A stretch of 35,863 nt of DNA from Bacteroidota bacterium (GCA_023433265.1 JAEZDR010000022.1:1-35863), one strand, 5' to 3'; positions 8,333 to 17,298 are shown, counted from the stretch's first letter. Notes: generated by a model not told the origin, from the sequence alone. Made by a program: numbers and translations.

Positions 8333-9970
8333 TTATATCGTGCTTTTAGATTTGGATATTTTTAAATAGTTGTCTACAAATTCTTCATAAGATGCAAAAT
8401 CTTCGTCTTCCGATTTTTCTGTGTTCTCAATGCCAGTATCCGGTTGAAAGCCGGTGAGTGTAAGGCTTATTCCCATTTCTTCAGCTTTCACATCTTTAAA
8501 CTCACGAATGGTTTCCAAAACATCGTGATCAATATAGATTGAATCGCTTGCATCAATTACGACACTACTGTTTTCCGGCAAATGGTCTAGTGTTCGTTTG
8601 ATGCTTGCTTTGTTTAAGAAGGATACTTCCTGGGCCAACTCGAGCTTTATAATAGAACCCTCTTTATATTCTTTTTTATTGAAAAAATAGGGTGTGCGGG
8701 AGTTCTGCCTCAGAATGTAAAAGATACTTATCAACAACCCGAGCACTACACCTTTCAGTAGGTCAGTTGCTACTACAGCAATTACAGTGGCTGCAAAAGG
8801 AATAAACTGGGTTTTGCCCGCAGCCCACATGTGTTTGAAAACTGCAGGGCGGCAAAGGCGGTATGCTGTCATGATCAGGATGGCAGCGAGCGCCGCTTTA
8901 GGTATTTTGTTGAGCAATATCGGAATCAGCGCTGCACATACCAGCAACAATACCCCGTGAAAGATGGTTGACGTTTTTGTTCGTGCACCTGCATTGATGT
9001 TAGCTGATGACCGTACAATTACAGACGTCATAGGCAGGCCTCCAAGTAGTCCACTGAAGATATTTCCTATGCCTTGTGCTTTCAATTCGCGGTTCGTATT
9101 AGTGTAGCGTTTCAGAGGATCCATTTTATCAGTGGCTTCAATACACAGGAGTGTCTCGATGGAAGCAACAATGGCTATGACCACACCAGCCTGCCACACC
9201 AATGGATTCGCAAAAGCGCTGAAATCTGGTAGCATAAACTGGTTGACAAAATCATTTGCATTGCGTGCCACTGGCAGGTTTACGAGGTGCGACTGGTTTA
9301 ATGCAATAGCAGAACCTCCGTTTTTTAGCAACTCGTTGATAAGCGTACCAACAACCACCACAATCAAGCCTGCAGGCAGCAGTTTGATGCTGGAAAGCTT
9401 TTTACTTTTTTGCCATAGCAACATTAACGAGATGCCCACTATTGATATGATGATTGCCGCAGGCTCTACATGATTCACTGCTTCAAATAAGCTGTTGAAC
9501 ACAAAACCGTCATCAGCATCCTCCATATTTGCATTTCCTCTTGGTGTATAACCAAAAGCTTCGGGTAATTGCTTAATGATGATTACAACGCCAATAGCTG
9601 CCAACATGCCTTCAATAACATTCGTCGGAAAATAGTCGGCGATAGTTCCTGCTTTAACAAAGCCAAGCAGCAATTGCACAAGGCCAGCTACCATTACGGC
9701 GCAAAGAAATATCTGGAAAGCACCCAATGTAAAGATGGCATCTGCAACTATGGCAGTAAGGCCTGCAGCGGGTCCACTTACACTAAGATTTGAATTGCTG
9801 AAAAAGCCAATAATGATTCCGCCAACCATACCCGCCACGATGCCCGAATACAGCGGAGCACCGGAAGCCTGGGCTATACCCAAACAAAGCGGAACGGCAA
9901 TAAGAAATACAGTAAGACCGGCGGATAAGTCGCCCTTGAGATTCCATAACAATCCCTCATGTTTACCCAT
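8333..9970 (-). CDS. SulP-family anion transporter, probable bicarbonate carrier
   Basis: A 545-residue inner membrane transporter of the SulP (SLC26-like) family. Ten or more hydrophobic segments fill residues 15-425. The first ones contain the family pattern with AVPLCLGIAQASGAPLY and the substrate-region SGPAAGLT. A cytoplasmic STAS domain follows at about 440-505 (SVVIDASDSIYIDHDVL near 469-485), then an acidic tail. SulP proteins carry sulfate, bicarbonate or other anions. Linkage or fusion to carbonic anhydrase is a known hallmark of the bicarbonate-type members, so bicarbonate is the best guess here but is inference. It is the first gene of a two-gene operon with can. I saw no convincing promoter box upstream. 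Confidence 0.92.
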   Translation of the reverse strand: MGKHEGLLWNLKGDLSAGLTVFLIAVPLCLGIAQASGAPLYSGIVAGMVGGIIIGFFSNSNLSVSGPAAGLTAIVADAIFTLGAFQIFLCAVMVAGLVQLLLGFVKAGTIADYFPTNVIEGMLAAIGVVIIIKQLPEAFGYTPRGNANMEDADDGFVFNSLFEAVNHVEPAAIIISIVGISLMLLWQKSKKLSSIKLLPAGLIVVVVGTLINELLKNGGSAIALNQSHLVNLPVARNANDFVNQFMLPDFSAFANPLVWQAGVVIAIVASIETLLCIEATDKMDPLKRYTNTNRELKAQGIGNIFSGLLGGLPMTSVIVRSSANINAGARTKTSTIFHGVLLLVCAALIPILLNKIPKAALAAILIMTAYRLCRPAVFKHMWAAGKTQFIPFAATVIAVVATDLLKGVVLGLLISIFYILRQNSRTPYFFNKKEYKEGSIIKLELAQEVSFLNKASIKRTLDHLPENSSVVIDASDSIYIDHDVLETIREFKDVKAEEMGISLTLTGFQPDTGIENTEKSEDEDFASYEEFVDNYLKISKSKSTI

Positions 9971-10061
9971 AAGAACACGTATTTTAACGCCTGTGTGAAT
10001 GCGAATAACAGGAACAACACACTGGCAGGTGAGACTAAAAAAATCTGGAAAAAAAACGTAA

Positions 10062-10364
10062 CTAAGCTAAACGATTGGGAGGGGGTGTGGGAATTTCACC
10101 TTCGTGCGGTGCGGGAAGTTTACTAACGTAGGCTATGTAAGCAGAGCCCACTGCAGTCAAAAAGGTGCTGTTGTTTTCTACATCATGGATCACTTCTTCC
10201 TGGAACTGGAATACTTTTCCGTTTGTTTTTCCTGTCTCAGCTCCGTGGTTAATTTCTTCAGTGATTTGATTTGTAGAAAGTAGCTTTCCAACTTCACGGA
10301 TAGGCAGCATGGGAATGCTAAGCACCAAAATAAACAATAATGCTATTATGCCTCTCAGTTTCAT
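10062..10364 (-). CDS. Small membrane-anchored protein of unknown function
   Basis: About 100 residues, not recognised. From the ATG at 10364 it has a short basic N-terminus (MKLRG), a hydrophobic stretch of about 17 residues, then a polar body rich in Glu, Asn and Thr and a proline-rich end (PAPHEGEIPTPPPNRLA). It is probably an anchored or secreted periplasmic protein. An upstream in-frame ATG at 10403 would put a non-signal-like segment in front, so the inner start is preferred; it also follows a consensus -7 box. It lies between fabG and the SulP operon on the same strand but with its own promoter. The single hydrophobic segment could be an uncleaved anchor. Confidence 0.6.
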   Translation of the reverse strand: MKLRGIIALLFILVLSIPMLPIREVGKLLSTNQITEEINHGAETGKTNGKVFQFQEEVIHDVENNSTFLTAVGSAYIAYVSKLPAPHEGEIPTPPPNRLA

Positions 10365-10370
10365 GCGTGG

Positions 10371-10378
10371 CAAAAATA
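10371..10378 (-). promoter_or_regulatory. -7 box six bases before a start codon
   Basis: Minus-strand TATTTTTG matches TAnnTTTG exactly, with TTGTTTTG further upstream (10390-10397). Only six bases separate it from the ATG at 10364, so transcription would begin at or almost at the start codon. Confidence 0.5.
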
Positions 10379-10485
10379 AAGGAGTTGGGCAAAACAACTC
10401 CATTTGATAAAAATTTAACGAATAGGTAATGTGAACTTCTCTAACTGTTTACGATTACACATAGCGGGGAGCGTAAAACGCCACC

Positions 10486-11241
10486 TTAAATATTCAACCC
10501 ACCGCAAACACTAATTACCTGCCCTGTTACATAACGACCCATATCGGAACCCAGGTAAAGAACTGCGTTTGCAATGTCTTCGCCCTGACCAAACTTACCG
10601 AGCGGTATCTTCTTCATAAACTCGTCTGCTGCGTTTCCATCTTTTAGGTAATGGGTCATATCGGTTTCTATGAAGCCGGGGGCAATGGCGTTGCAACGGA
10701 TGTTCCTGCTGCCTAATTCATGCGCAACCGATTTTGTAAAACCTATAATGCCTGCCTTTGAAGCAGCGTAGCTTGCCTGGCCTGCATTGCCACGTATACC
10801 GATAATAGAACTCATATTAATAATGCTGCCGCTCCGTGCTTTCATCATAGGTCGTATAACCTGCTTTGTCATGTTGTAAACGCTTTTCAGGTTCGTTTCC
10901 ATCACATCATCCCATTGCTCTTCCGTCATACGCATGAGCAGGTTGTCTTTACTGATGCCTGCATTATTAACCAATACATCAATAGCTCCAAAATCTTTCA
11001 TCACTTCGTTTACGAAACTTTCGCAATCCGCAAATACCCCGGCGTTGCTTTTGTAACCTTTAACCACTACACCGTTCCTATTCCATTTTTCCTCTGAAGC
11101 GCGGGCCTTTTCTGCACTACTGTCGCTTACGTAGGTAAAAGCAACACGAGCGCCTGCCTCAGCAAGTTTAGCAACAATAGCTTCGCCAATTCCGCGACTG
11201 CCGCCCGTAACGATCGCAACTTTATTTTCCAATAATTTCAT
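10486..11241 (-). CDS. fabG: 3-oxoacyl-ACP reductase
   Basis: NADPH-dependent reductase of fatty acid elongation, which reduces 3-oxoacyl-ACP to 3-hydroxyacyl-ACP. A short-chain dehydrogenase of 251 residues: cofactor motif TGGSRGIG (12-19), NNAG (92-95), Asn117, and the catalytic Ser145, Tyr158 and Lys162 in the SYAASK context. The C-terminus with GxYVTGQ and a final GG is typical of FabG. The frame is open further upstream, but the start at 11241 gives the standard SDR N-terminus (MKLLENKVAIVTGG), and an exact -7 box lies 22 bases before it. Other SDR reductases are possible, but overall similarity to FabG is strong. It diverges from mtgA. Confidence 0.93.
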   Translation of the reverse strand: MKLLENKVAIVTGGSRGIGEAIVAKLAEAGARVAFTYVSDSSAEKARASEEKWNRNGVVVKGYKSNAGVFADCESFVNEVMKDFGAIDVLVNNAGISKDNLLMRMTEEQWDDVMETNLKSVYNMTKQVIRPMMKARSGSIINMSSIIGIRGNAGQASYAASKAGIIGFTKSVAHELGSRNIRCNAIAPGFIETDMTHYLKDGNAADEFMKKIPLGKFGQGEDIANAVLYLGSDMGRYVTGQVISVCGGLNI

Positions 11242-11249
11242 AGTGTGTA

Positions 11250-12038
11250 TTGATGTATGTTCGCAAAAGTATTGTTTACCAAGTGAAATGGGAAACCGGG
11301 AAACCTGAAAACTTGAAAGAGACAACGATTTTTAAAGTAAAAAAGCCGCTTTGGAAAAGGATATTAAGATGGTTTGTTATCCTCCTGCTTGCATCGTTGG
11401 TTTATTCTGTTCTATGCCTTTGGCTTATGCCACCTATAACCTTCACACAGGTAAGCAATTCATTCGCCTATGGGCTTAAACGCGATTATGTAAGCTGGAA
11501 CCAGATATCTCCTAATGTAAAACTTGCTGCTATGGCAAGCGAAGACCAGTTGTTTGTAGATCATAATGGTTTTGATTGGAAGAGCCTTGAAAAAAGCCTT
11601 GAAGGCAAACACGGTAAAAAGCAAAAGACAAGGGGCACTGCGGCGAGTACAATAAGCCAACAGACCGCCAAGAATGTTTTCCTTTGGCAGGGAGGAGGCG
11701 TTTTTAAATACCTGAGAAAAGCGCCGGAATTCTTCTATACTGCTGTGATAGAATTGTTATGGAGCAAACAGCGAATAATGGAGGTTTACCTGAACGTAAT
11801 AGAAATGGGGCCCGGCATATTTGGAATTGAAGCAGCTTCACGGCATTATTTTAAAAAGCCAGCTAAAAGCCTGAGCAGGCAGGAAGCTGCTATGATAATT
11901 GGCTGCCTTCCCAATCCTAAGAAGTATAAGGTGAAGCCACCCTCCCGCTTTGTGCAATGGAAGAGCAACTGGATAATGCGGCAGATGAACGTAATAGAAG
12001 GTGATCCCGATGTGAGATCATTTATCAAATCAAAGTAA
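11250..12038 (+). CDS. mtgA: Monofunctional biosynthetic peptidoglycan transglycosylase
   Basis: A glycosyltransferase family 51 enzyme that polymerises lipid II into glycan strands at the outer face of the inner membrane. The 262 residues have one N-terminal transmembrane segment (about 40-60) and a GT51 domain with the catalytic Glu in AMASEDQLF, the donor-site motif STISQQTAKN, and EVYLN followed by GPGIFGIEAA. No transpeptidase domain follows, which defines MtgA as opposed to a bifunctional penicillin-binding protein. The start is uncertain: ATG at 11250 or 11253, GTG at 11283 (19 bases after the possible box TATGTTCG) or TTG at 11313 would all keep the membrane anchor. It diverges from fabG. 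Confidence 0.92.
   Translation: MMYVRKSIVYQVKWETGKPENLKETTIFKVKKPLWKRILRWFVILLLASLVYSVLCLWLMPPITFTQVSNSFAYGLKRDYVSWNQISPNVKLAAMASEDQLFVDHNGFDWKSLEKSLEGKHGKKQKTRGTAASTISQQTAKNVFLWQGGGVFKYLRKAPEFFYTAVIELLWSKQRIMEVYLNVIEMGPGIFGIEAASRHYFKKPAKSLSRQEAAMIIGCLPNPKKYKVKPPSRFVQWKSNWIMRQMNVIEGDPDVRSFIKSK
11264..11271 (-). promoter_or_regulatory. -7 promoter box of fabG
   Basis: Minus-strand TACTTTTG, an exact TAnnTTTG match, 22 bases before the fabG ATG at 11241. A near-match on the plus strand (TATGTTCG, 11256-11263) abuts it and may serve mtgA, so the two divergent promoters would be back to back. Confidence 0.55.
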
Positions 12039-12057
12039 AAGGCCGAAGCGCCCTCGC

Positions 12058-12065
12058 TATCTTTG
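12058..12065 (+). promoter_or_regulatory. -7 promoter box of the aminotransferase gene
   Basis: TATCTTTG matches TAnnTTTG exactly. It ends 17 bases before the GTG at 12083. The earlier in-frame GTG at 12065 overlaps the box itself, which argues against that codon as the start. Confidence 0.55.
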
Positions 12066-12082
12066 TGGGCAAATCATTTTTT

Positions 12083-13234
12083 GTGAAGATTCACTCTAAA
12101 CTTCCCTACGTAGGTACTACCATCTTTACTACCATGAGCCAACTGGCGGCAAAACACAACGCTGTAAACCTGGGGCAAGGCTTTCCGGACTTTCCCATGT
12201 CGAACGAACTTGTAGAAAAAGTAAATAAGGCCATGCGTGATGGCTACAACCAATATACTCACATGAATGGGTACCCCATGTTGCGCCAGCGAATTGCTGA
12301 AAAAGTTGCAAAGGTGTACAATACCTCAATAGATGCTGATGATCAAATTACTGTTACACCGGGGGGAACTTATGCTATTTATACCGCTTTTACTACAATA
12401 CTCCAGCCTGGTGACGAAGTGATTGTGTTTGAGCCTGCCTACGATAGTTATATACCCAACATCGAAATCAATGGTGGCATACCGGTTCTGATACCCTTGC
12501 AATTTCCTCACTACAATATTCCATGGGATGATGTAAGGGCAAAAGTGAATAATAAAACAAAGGCAATTATTATAAATACACCGCATAACCCTACGGGCGC
12601 GGTGCTAAGCTCCGATGATATTACTCAATTACGTAGTATAACCCAGGGAACAAACATCATCATCATCAGTGATGAGGTTTATGAACACCTGATTTATGAC
12701 GGAAAGAAACATGAAAGTATCTTGTACCATCAAGACCTCCTCGAACGCAGTTATGTATGCTTCTCATTTGGCAAAACCTATCATTGCACCGGGTGGAAAT
12801 TGGGCTACTGTATAGGAGGCGTTTCCATCATGAAAGAGTTTAGAAAAGTACACCAGTTCAACGCATTTAGCTGCAATACGGCTGTGCAGGTAGCTTTTGC
12901 TGATCAGCTTTTAAATGAAGATGAATACAGGAAACTGGGAACTGAAATGCAAAAGAAGCGCGACTACTTTCAGCAGTTAATGAAGCAAACTCCATTTACC
13001 GCCATTCCCAGCTATGGCAGTTACTTTCAATGTTATTCGTACAAAGGATTTAGCAATAAAGGTGATTTTGAATTTGCCAGTTGGCTAACAGAAACATACA
13101 AAGTTGCTACCATACCCCTTTCCTCCTTTTATAAAGATGGTACAGATAACAAGATCATCCGCTTTTGCTTTGCGAAGAAGGAAGAAACCTTACAGGAAGC
13201 GGTTTCAAGAATGAAAATGATGGATTACTGTTAA
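12083..13234 (+). CDS. Methionine-type PLP aminotransferase (class I/II)
   Basis: A fold-type I pyridoxal-phosphate aminotransferase of the YbdL/kynurenine-aminotransferase group, which transfers amino groups from methionine and aromatic or other hydrophobic amino acids to 2-oxoacids. From the GTG at 12083 it has 383 residues, with SKLPYVGTTIF and NLGQGFPDF at the N-terminus, NTPHNPTGA, the cofactor Asp and Tyr in ISDEVYEHL (Asp197), the Schiff-base lysine in SFGKTYHCTGWKLGY (Lys231), and a C-terminal Arg in IIRFCFAKK for the substrate carboxylate. An upstream GTG in frame overlaps the promoter box. hemF starts nine bases downstream and is probably in the same operon. The exact substrate is not certain. 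Confidence 0.88.
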   Translation: MKIHSKLPYVGTTIFTTMSQLAAKHNAVNLGQGFPDFPMSNELVEKVNKAMRDGYNQYTHMNGYPMLRQRIAEKVAKVYNTSIDADDQITVTPGGTYAIYTAFTTILQPGDEVIVFEPAYDSYIPNIEINGGIPVLIPLQFPHYNIPWDDVRAKVNNKTKAIIINTPHNPTGAVLSSDDITQLRSITQGTNIIIISDEVYEHLIYDGKKHESILYHQDLLERSYVCFSFGKTYHCTGWKLGYCIGGVSIMKEFRKVHQFNAFSCNTAVQVAFADQLLNEDEYRKLGTEMQKKRDYFQQLMKQTPFTAIPSYGSYFQCYSYKGFSNKGDFEFASWLTETYKVATIPLSSFYKDGTDNKIIRFCFAKKEETLQEAVSRMKMMDYC

Positions 13235-13243
13235 TACAGCACC

Positions 13244-14182
13244 ATGGATTTGAAGCAGGAATGGATTAATTACATACTCTCATTACAGGACCGGATTTGC
13301 TTAGCACTTGAGGACGCCGATGGCAAAGCAGGCTTCCTTGAAGATAAATGGCAACGCGCTGAGGGCGGTGGAGGAAGAACCCGGGTTATTGCCAACGGAA
13401 ATGTATTTGAAAAAGGCGGTGTCAACACGTCGGTTGTGTTTGGTAAGGTAACGCCCCTAATGCAAGCGCAGTTAAAGATAAACGCAGCGGAATGGTTTGC
13501 TTGCGGTTTATCGCTTGTGCTTCATCCCATCAATCCTTTCGTTCCTACGGTACACTGCAACTACAGGATGTTCGAGTTGTATGATGAAGCGGGCAACTTA
13601 ACAGAGAGATGGTTTGGCGGTGGCGCCGACCTTACACCGTATTATCTATTTGAGGACGATGCCATTCACTTCCATGACAGCCATAAGAAAGTTTGCGATG
13701 CTTTTTCTCCTTCCTTATACGTTGAACTAAAATCCAATTGCGATAACTATTTTGTAAATGTGCATCGCAATAATGAACGAAGAGGTATAGGGGGTATTTT
13801 CTATGACCACAAGCGGGACCTGCCGGCAGGTTCGTTGTCTGCCGTTGCTAAGGATGGTGGAGAAATGTTCTGGTTCAACTTTGGCAAAGCCTGTGGCGAT
13901 GCGTTTACAACCTCATATCTTCCTATCGTAAAAAAGCGCAGATCGCAGGCATATACACCCAATCAAAAATATTGGCAGGAAATAAGAAGAGGCAGGTACA
14001 CTGAGTTTAACCTTGTACACGACCGCGGCACAATCTTCGGCTTGAAGACCAATGGGAGAACCGAAAGCATTCTAATGAGCTTGCCGCCTACCGTAAGGTT
14101 TGTGTACGACCATCATCCTGCAAAAGGTAGCGAAGAAGATAAACTGTTACAGGTTTGCCTTCACCCAAGGACATGGGTATAA
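13244..14182 (+). CDS. hemF: Oxygen-dependent coproporphyrinogen III oxidase
   Basis: The aerobic enzyme that oxidatively decarboxylates coproporphyrinogen III to protoporphyrinogen IX in heme synthesis. The 312 residues are of normal family length. Histidines at 94, 104, 144 and 174 have nearly the same spacing as the four conserved histidines of the E. coli enzyme. GGGADLTPYY (126-135) and NNERRGIGGIFYD are hallmark stretches. It starts nine bases after the aminotransferase gene, suggesting co-transcription, and is followed by hemB, which has its own promoter. Presence of HemF implies that the organism makes heme with oxygen available. Confidence 0.96.
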   Translation: MDLKQEWINYILSLQDRICLALEDADGKAGFLEDKWQRAEGGGGRTRVIANGNVFEKGGVNTSVVFGKVTPLMQAQLKINAAEWFACGLSLVLHPINPFVPTVHCNYRMFELYDEAGNLTERWFGGGADLTPYYLFEDDAIHFHDSHKKVCDAFSPSLYVELKSNCDNYFVNVHRNNERRGIGGIFYDHKRDLPAGSLSAVAKDGGEMFWFNFGKACGDAFTTSYLPIVKKRRSQAYTPNQKYWQEIRRGRYTEFNLVHDRGTIFGLKTNGRTESILMSLPPTVRFVYDHHPAKGSEEDKLLQVCLHPRTWV

Positions 14183-14204
14183 GATATACAGATTTGCTTT
14201 AACA

Positions 14205-14234
14205 TTGAACTACGTATTGGACAGGTTAACTTTG
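14205..14234 (+). promoter_or_regulatory. hemB promoter (-33 and -7 elements)
   Basis: TTG at 14205-14207 and TAACTTTG at 14227-14234 are separated by 19 bases, the usual Bacteroidota spacing. The -7 box matches TAnnTTTG exactly and ends 20 bases before the hemB ATG. Confidence 0.65.
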
Positions 14235-14254
14235 CGCCTTCATAATTGAAGGAT

Positions 14255-15229
14255 ATGATTTTACATCGCAGGAACCGGATATTGAGAGCCACACCCGCCA
14301 TCAGGAACCTTGTAGCTGAAACCAATTTAACGCCCAACGACTTTATTGTTCCGCTTTTTATAGACGAAGGCAACGATGTAAGAACAGAAATAACATCCAT
14401 GCCGGGCTATTACCGCATGTCGCTTGATCTTACCGTCAAGGAAGTGAAAGAGCTGTGGAACATGGGCTTGAAGAGCGTGTTGCTATTTATCAAATGCAAG
14501 GATGAGCTAAAGGACAATACCGGCAAAGAAGCATGGAACAGTGATGGTCTCATGCAACGAAGTATTAAAGCAATTAAAGATGCCGTACCGGAAATGTACG
14601 TGATGACGGATGTAGCATTAGACCCCTATTCTTTTTATGGACATGATGGCATTGTTGAGAATGGGGAAATTGTAAATGATGCCACCGTCGAAGCATTGGT
14701 ACAAATGAGTATAAGCCACGCTTTTGCAGGCGCCGATATGGTAGCCCCAAGCGATATGATGGATGGCCGCATTGGTGCTATACGCGAAGGTTTGGAACAG
14801 CATGGTTTTTCTAAAACCGGCATCATGGCCTATTCCGCTAAATATGCATCCTGTTTTTATGGACCATTCAGAGATGCATTGGATTCTGCTCCCGGATTCG
14901 GCGATAAGAAAACCTACCAAATGGATTATCATAACAGGTCCGAAGCCATAAGAGAAGTAATTATGGACATTGAAGAAGGCGCAGATATTGTAATGGTTAA
15001 GCCTGCATTGTCGTACCTCGATATCATACGGGAGGTGAAGAATACAAGTGATGTGCCCGTGAGCGCCTATAATATCAGCGGCGAATATGCTATGATTAAA
15101 GCTGCAGCTAAAATGGGCTGGATAGATGAAAACAGGGCAATAATGGAAGTGTTGACATCAATAAAACGGGCCGGAGCAGATTTGATTGCCAGTTATTTTG
15201 CAAAAGACGTAACCCGTCTTCTATCGTAA
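14255..15229 (+). CDS. hemB: Delta-aminolevulinic acid dehydratase (porphobilinogen synthase)
   Basis: Condenses two 5-aminolevulinate molecules to porphobilinogen, an early step in tetrapyrrole synthesis. From the ATG the protein has 324 residues. The two Schiff-base lysines are Lys196 (SAKYASCFYGPFRDA) and Lys249 (MVKPALSYLD). The metal site reads DVALDPYSFYGHDG with Asp at 119, 123 and 131 in place of the cysteines of zinc enzymes, so this is the Mg-type (zinc-independent) class. A TTG nine bases upstream is in frame, but the ATG follows a purine-rich AAGGA and gives the normal N-terminus. It follows hemF with a 72-base gap that holds its own promoter. Confidence 0.96.
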   Translation: MILHRRNRILRATPAIRNLVAETNLTPNDFIVPLFIDEGNDVRTEITSMPGYYRMSLDLTVKEVKELWNMGLKSVLLFIKCKDELKDNTGKEAWNSDGLMQRSIKAIKDAVPEMYVMTDVALDPYSFYGHDGIVENGEIVNDATVEALVQMSISHAFAGADMVAPSDMMDGRIGAIREGLEQHGFSKTGIMAYSAKYASCFYGPFRDALDSAPGFGDKKTYQMDYHNRSEAIREVIMDIEEGADIVMVKPALSYLDIIREVKNTSDVPVSAYNISGEYAMIKAAAKMGWIDENRAIMEVLTSIKRAGADLIASYFAKDVTRLLS

Positions 15230-15590
15230 TATCAGTACCTCATTTTGCCTGGCTTTTGCAGTGTAGTTGGCTCACCCGGCCGTAAAACCTTTTACGAAAA
15301 TTTCAACGTTAAACATTGAATTACTGTTGTTTTCTTTCTGCACAAGAATGGTGGATAATCGGCTTGTTTTGGGGATAAAGGCGAGTCAGGTGTGAATATA
15401 CTCTTCTTTTTTTGTGTATTAGTCGCCTAACCCGTGCATAACAGGGCATTTTGCGTGAAAAGGCTGTGGAATCAAAAAAAAATAGCAATGTGTAGGTAAG
15501 TCAATTTGCAGCCTCCTATATTCGTCCTCCCGCTGTAAAAACGAAGCAAAATTGAGAACGAATACGGTGGGACACTAACCCCGACGGACC
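15230..15590. other. 361-base gap between hemB and dnaB
   Basis: No gene seen. It holds a perfect inverted repeat, CGTAAAA-CC-TTTTACG (15281-15296), with too small a loop for a good terminator and no T tract, and a near-consensus -7 box TATATTCG (15517-15524). That would give dnaB a leader of about 60 bases, longer than most genes here. Confidence 0.4.
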
Positions 15591-17189
15591 ATGGATCTCT
15601 CTAGTATAAATAAGACCAAAAAAGGACGCAAACCCGCCATTGACCTTACCACTATGATGTATGGAAAGATACCGCCACAGGCAAAAGAGCTTGAAGAAGC
15701 GGTATTGGGCGCCATCATGCTGGAGAAAGGTGCATTTGATGTCGTAATCGAGATACTTAAATCAGAGTGCTTTTATGTAGATGCCCACCAACGTATTTTC
15801 AGGGCGTTTGAGTCGCTGGCTGCAAAGAGCCTTCCGATTGATATTCTTACAGTTGTAGAAGAACTAAGAACCCGCGAGGAACTTGACCTTGTGGGCGGAC
15901 CATACTATATAACAAAGCTTACCAATTCGGTCGTTTCCACTGCCAACATAGAAGCGCACGCGCGCATTGTACTTCAGAAATTCATTCAGCGAGAGCTGAT
16001 CAGGGTGTCGGGCGAGATTATCGGTGATGCTTATGAAGATAGTACGGACGTGTTCGATTTGCTTGATGTGAGCGAAGAAAAGATGTTCAACATCACCAAC
16101 AACTATCTCAAGAAAAACTATGACGAGATCAGTAATGTGCTTGCGGCTACCATCACAAGGATTGATGAGCTGCGGAACAAAACTGACGAGATATCAGGGG
16201 TGCCGAGTGGCTTTCCTACCATGGATAAAGTTACCTACGGATGGCAGCCTACGGACCTCATTATCCTGGCAGCGCGACCTGCTGTGGGTAAAACCGCATT
16301 CGCCCTTAACCTGGCAAGAAACGCGGCCCTAAATCCAACCAAGCCTACACCGGTAGCTTTCTTTTCATTGGAAATGAGCGCCGCGCAGCTAGTATCCCGT
16401 ATCCTTTCGGCAGAAAGTGAGATTCCATTGGAAAAGATATCACGGGGTAAGCTGGAAGATCATGAATATCAACAACTTCATACAAAAGGTATTAAGAAGC
16501 TGGAAGCTGCTCCCATCTTTATTGATGATACGGCGGCCCTTAACATATTTGAATTCAGGGCCAAAGCAAGGCGACTGGTGAGTAAAAACAAAGTTGGTCT
16601 CATTATTATCGACTACCTGCAGTTGATGAGCGGAACCACCGATAACCGGAATGGTAACAGGGAACAGGAAATTAGTAATATCTCGCGTAACCTGAAAGGC
16701 CTGGCAAAAGAATTGAGCGTGCCCATCATTGCGCTCAGCCAGTTAAGCCGTGCCGTCGAAACCCGCAAGGAAAGCAAGATGCCACAGCTTAGTGACCTCA
16801 GGGAATCCGGTGCGATTGAGCAGGATGCCGACATGGTAATGTTCATCTACCGCCCTGAATACTATGATGTTAACTCGAACGAGATGGGTGAAAGTACCAA
16901 AGGTGAAACCCACGTCAAGATTGCTAAACACCGTAACGGATCACTTGAAACCATTAAACTCAGGGCCCTATTGCACATCCAGAAGTTTATAGACGAAGAG
17001 GCAAGTGGTTTTGGCGGTGGAGGCTTCAATCCTCCGGGCGGCAACTTTAAGCCCGTTGGACCAGCCCCTTACTCTCCATCAGGTGGCGCGGGCGCCGAAG
17101 GTGGCGACGCAGGCAGGTTCTTTATTCAGAAAGGCAGCCGCATGAACACCGGCTCATTTGATGAAGGATTTGACGAAGCCCCTTTTTAG
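15591..17189 (+). CDS. dnaB: Replicative DNA helicase DnaB
   Basis: The hexameric helicase that unwinds DNA at the replication fork and recruits primase. In 532 residues there is an N-terminal DnaB collar domain (about 28-130), a linker helix, and a RecA-like motor with Walker A ARPAVGKTAF (228-237), FFSLEMS (257-263), Walker B LIIIDYLQL (337-345), and the SQLSRAVE and DLRESGAIEQDAD motifs. The family core ends near residue 470. After it comes a Gly/Pro-rich, probably disordered tail of about 60 residues ending in the acidic tip GFDEAPF, which resembles the C-terminal tip of SSB. No intein is present. It stands alone, upstream of rsmE on the same strand. Confidence 0.96.
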   Translation: MDLSSINKTKKGRKPAIDLTTMMYGKIPPQAKELEEAVLGAIMLEKGAFDVVIEILKSECFYVDAHQRIFRAFESLAAKSLPIDILTVVEELRTREELDLVGGPYYITKLTNSVVSTANIEAHARIVLQKFIQRELIRVSGEIIGDAYEDSTDVFDLLDVSEEKMFNITNNYLKKNYDEISNVLAATITRIDELRNKTDEISGVPSGFPTMDKVTYGWQPTDLIILAARPAVGKTAFALNLARNAALNPTKPTPVAFFSLEMSAAQLVSRILSAESEIPLEKISRGKLEDHEYQQLHTKGIKKLEAAPIFIDDTAALNIFEFRAKARRLVSKNKVGLIIIDYLQLMSGTTDNRNGNREQEISNISRNLKGLAKELSVPIIALSQLSRAVETRKESKMPQLSDLRESGAIEQDADMVMFIYRPEYYDVNSNEMGESTKGETHVKIAKHRNGSLETIKLRALLHIQKFIDEEASGFGGGGFNPPGGNFKPVGPAPYSPSGGAGAEGGDAGRFFIQKGSRMNTGSFDEGFDEAPF

Positions 17190-17298
17190 GTGTATTAACA
17201 TCATAGAGCCGCTTTTTAACCGGTTGCCCACAGCTTTATTCACCTGAAGGGCAGAGTTATAAACATGCCTGGCCCTATTATCAACAGCCAAACTCCTT

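Noticed and set aside
15281..15296. Inverted repeat CGTAAAA-CC-TTTTACG as hemB terminator
   Set aside because: The loop is too small and no T tract follows; it may be an operator, but there is no second copy to support that.
15340..15480. Possible DnaA boxes upstream of dnaB (GGTGGATAA, TGTGGAATC)
   Set aside because: Each departs from TGTGGATAA and there is no cluster or AT-rich unwinding region, so an origin is not supported.
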